Assembly (NCBI RefSeq): GCF_010015445.1
Contig: NC_053133.1
Coordinates: 7,362,309 to 7,426,308, forward strand
DNA from: Perca fluviatilis
Taxonomy: Eukaryota > Chordata > Actinopteri > Perciformes > Percidae
Reading direction: 5' to 3'
Length of the DNA: 64,000 nucleotides
Made by a program: the position numbers and the translations under genes
The notes under the pieces: generated by a model
The model's database searches: none
What the model was told of the DNA's origin: nothing
What the model saw: only the letters and a program-made list of their open reading frames with translations
Part shown: in pieces, positions 63,246 to 64,000 of the stretch
Position numbering within the stretch: the stretch's first letter is position 1
Layout: the number at the start of each line of letters is the position of its first letter

Positions 63246-64000
63246 CATTTACAGTATAGGTGCTAATAACCATTGATTTGTCTGCTAATGACCATTGATC
63301 TGTAGTGATTATAAGCCAAGCCAACTGTATTTAGCCATAGTGGGATACACCAGAGACCTAGTCCATGAGCAAGGGTGGATGCAGCATGTGCGAAAGGAAC
63401 TGATGTCCGGTGTATAATCGTTTTAGGAGGGAAATTTTCATTTTGTTACAGCTTATTTTAAATGAAGAATTAATCTAATTTAAATTTCTTTTAAATTGTC
63501 TTAATCTGGTTCAAGTTGATCATAATAGTAAAGCAAATTCCTTGTAAGTACTGACTTGGCAATAAAACTGATTCTGAAATGAACTATTACCTGATACCCA
63601 TAATTAATGACTACACAGTAGGTCCTTATCAGTCATAAACTGGCATCAGCTGTGGGAAAATACAATTTACAACCTACTAACATTTCATGGGAGCTAATCC
63701 ACAGTCTGCATATCTACATGCTACCTTGATTCATCACTGGAAGATGCGGCAGCTTGTATTTAATATGGTACAGATGGTGCTTAACATTGTGCTTGGGAGC
63801 TTAATACAGCAATTTAGAGTGAGTAAGCCCAGAGGCTTGTTCCTGTCCTGTAAGGACGACCAGCGGCACCAAAATATCTCTGCAATGCCAGGACGGCGAC
63901 GTGCCTTTGGAAGTGTGTTAAGAATAGACCCACAATGGGGCTCACTCCCGTCTTCTGTTGTCTGAGGACAGACAGTTGTCTGCAGGGGACAGAGGAAGAG
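63246..64000. other. Window end, unannotated
   Basis: A short open frame (63687-63965) matches nothing I know and lacks splice or promoter context. No feature supported. Confidence 0.4.

Noticed and set aside
63687..63965. 92-codon open frame near the window end
   Set aside because: No recognisable domain and no exon signals.

Overview
The window is vertebrate nuclear DNA from a ray-finned fish, probably a percomorph teleost. The evidence is intron-rich genes with close human counterparts, very long (CA)n/(GT)n microsatellites, and a dense load of teleost-type DNA transposons. Two genes lie head to tail on the + strand, crem then ccny, the same neighbour order as on human chromosome 10p11. 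No gene was found on the - strand.

1-11,045 holds the 3' part of a CREM-type (cAMP-responsive element modulator) gene. Three related, phase 1-1, glutamine/proline/threonine-rich exons (about 106-237, 832-972, 2332-2499) are followed by the intragenic ICER promoter with CRE-like sites (5107-5142) and the ICER start exon (5260-5290, MAVTGDETET). Next come the common exon ending LMKN (7309-7474) and two alternative bZIP endings. The first (9736-9880) is canonical. The second (10248-10413) is in phase and has a complete basic region and four-leucine zipper, but it is strongly divergent. Full-length products from an upstream promoter would be CREM activators or repressors; ICER would be a 113-aa repressor, or 120 aa with the second ending.

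13,722-54,812 holds a complete cyclin Y gene (ccny): ten exons, 341 aa, with a 25.9-kb first intron. All splice junctions are in phase and the length equals human CCNY. It keeps the N-terminal MGNTTSCC lipid-anchor motif, Ser100 and Ser326 (14-3-3 sites) and the cyclin box. A possible 21-nt in-frame microexon lies in intron 2 (41226-41246). The 3' UTR probably ends at the AATAAA signals near 56,702-56,737.

56,760-64,000 has no recognisable gene; it holds transposon copies, microsatellites and a tRNA-derived SINE.

Introns and intergenic DNA hold many non-autonomous transposons whose terminal inverted repeats and target-site duplications can be read directly. They include several hAT-type elements (8-bp duplications), a Harbinger-like element (TTA), a Tc1/mariner-type palindrome (TA), a TTAA-flanked element, a 716-bp fold-back element and a three-level nest at 27,026-28,795. 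Exon calls rest on reading frame, splice sites and remembered family sequences; no database search was run.
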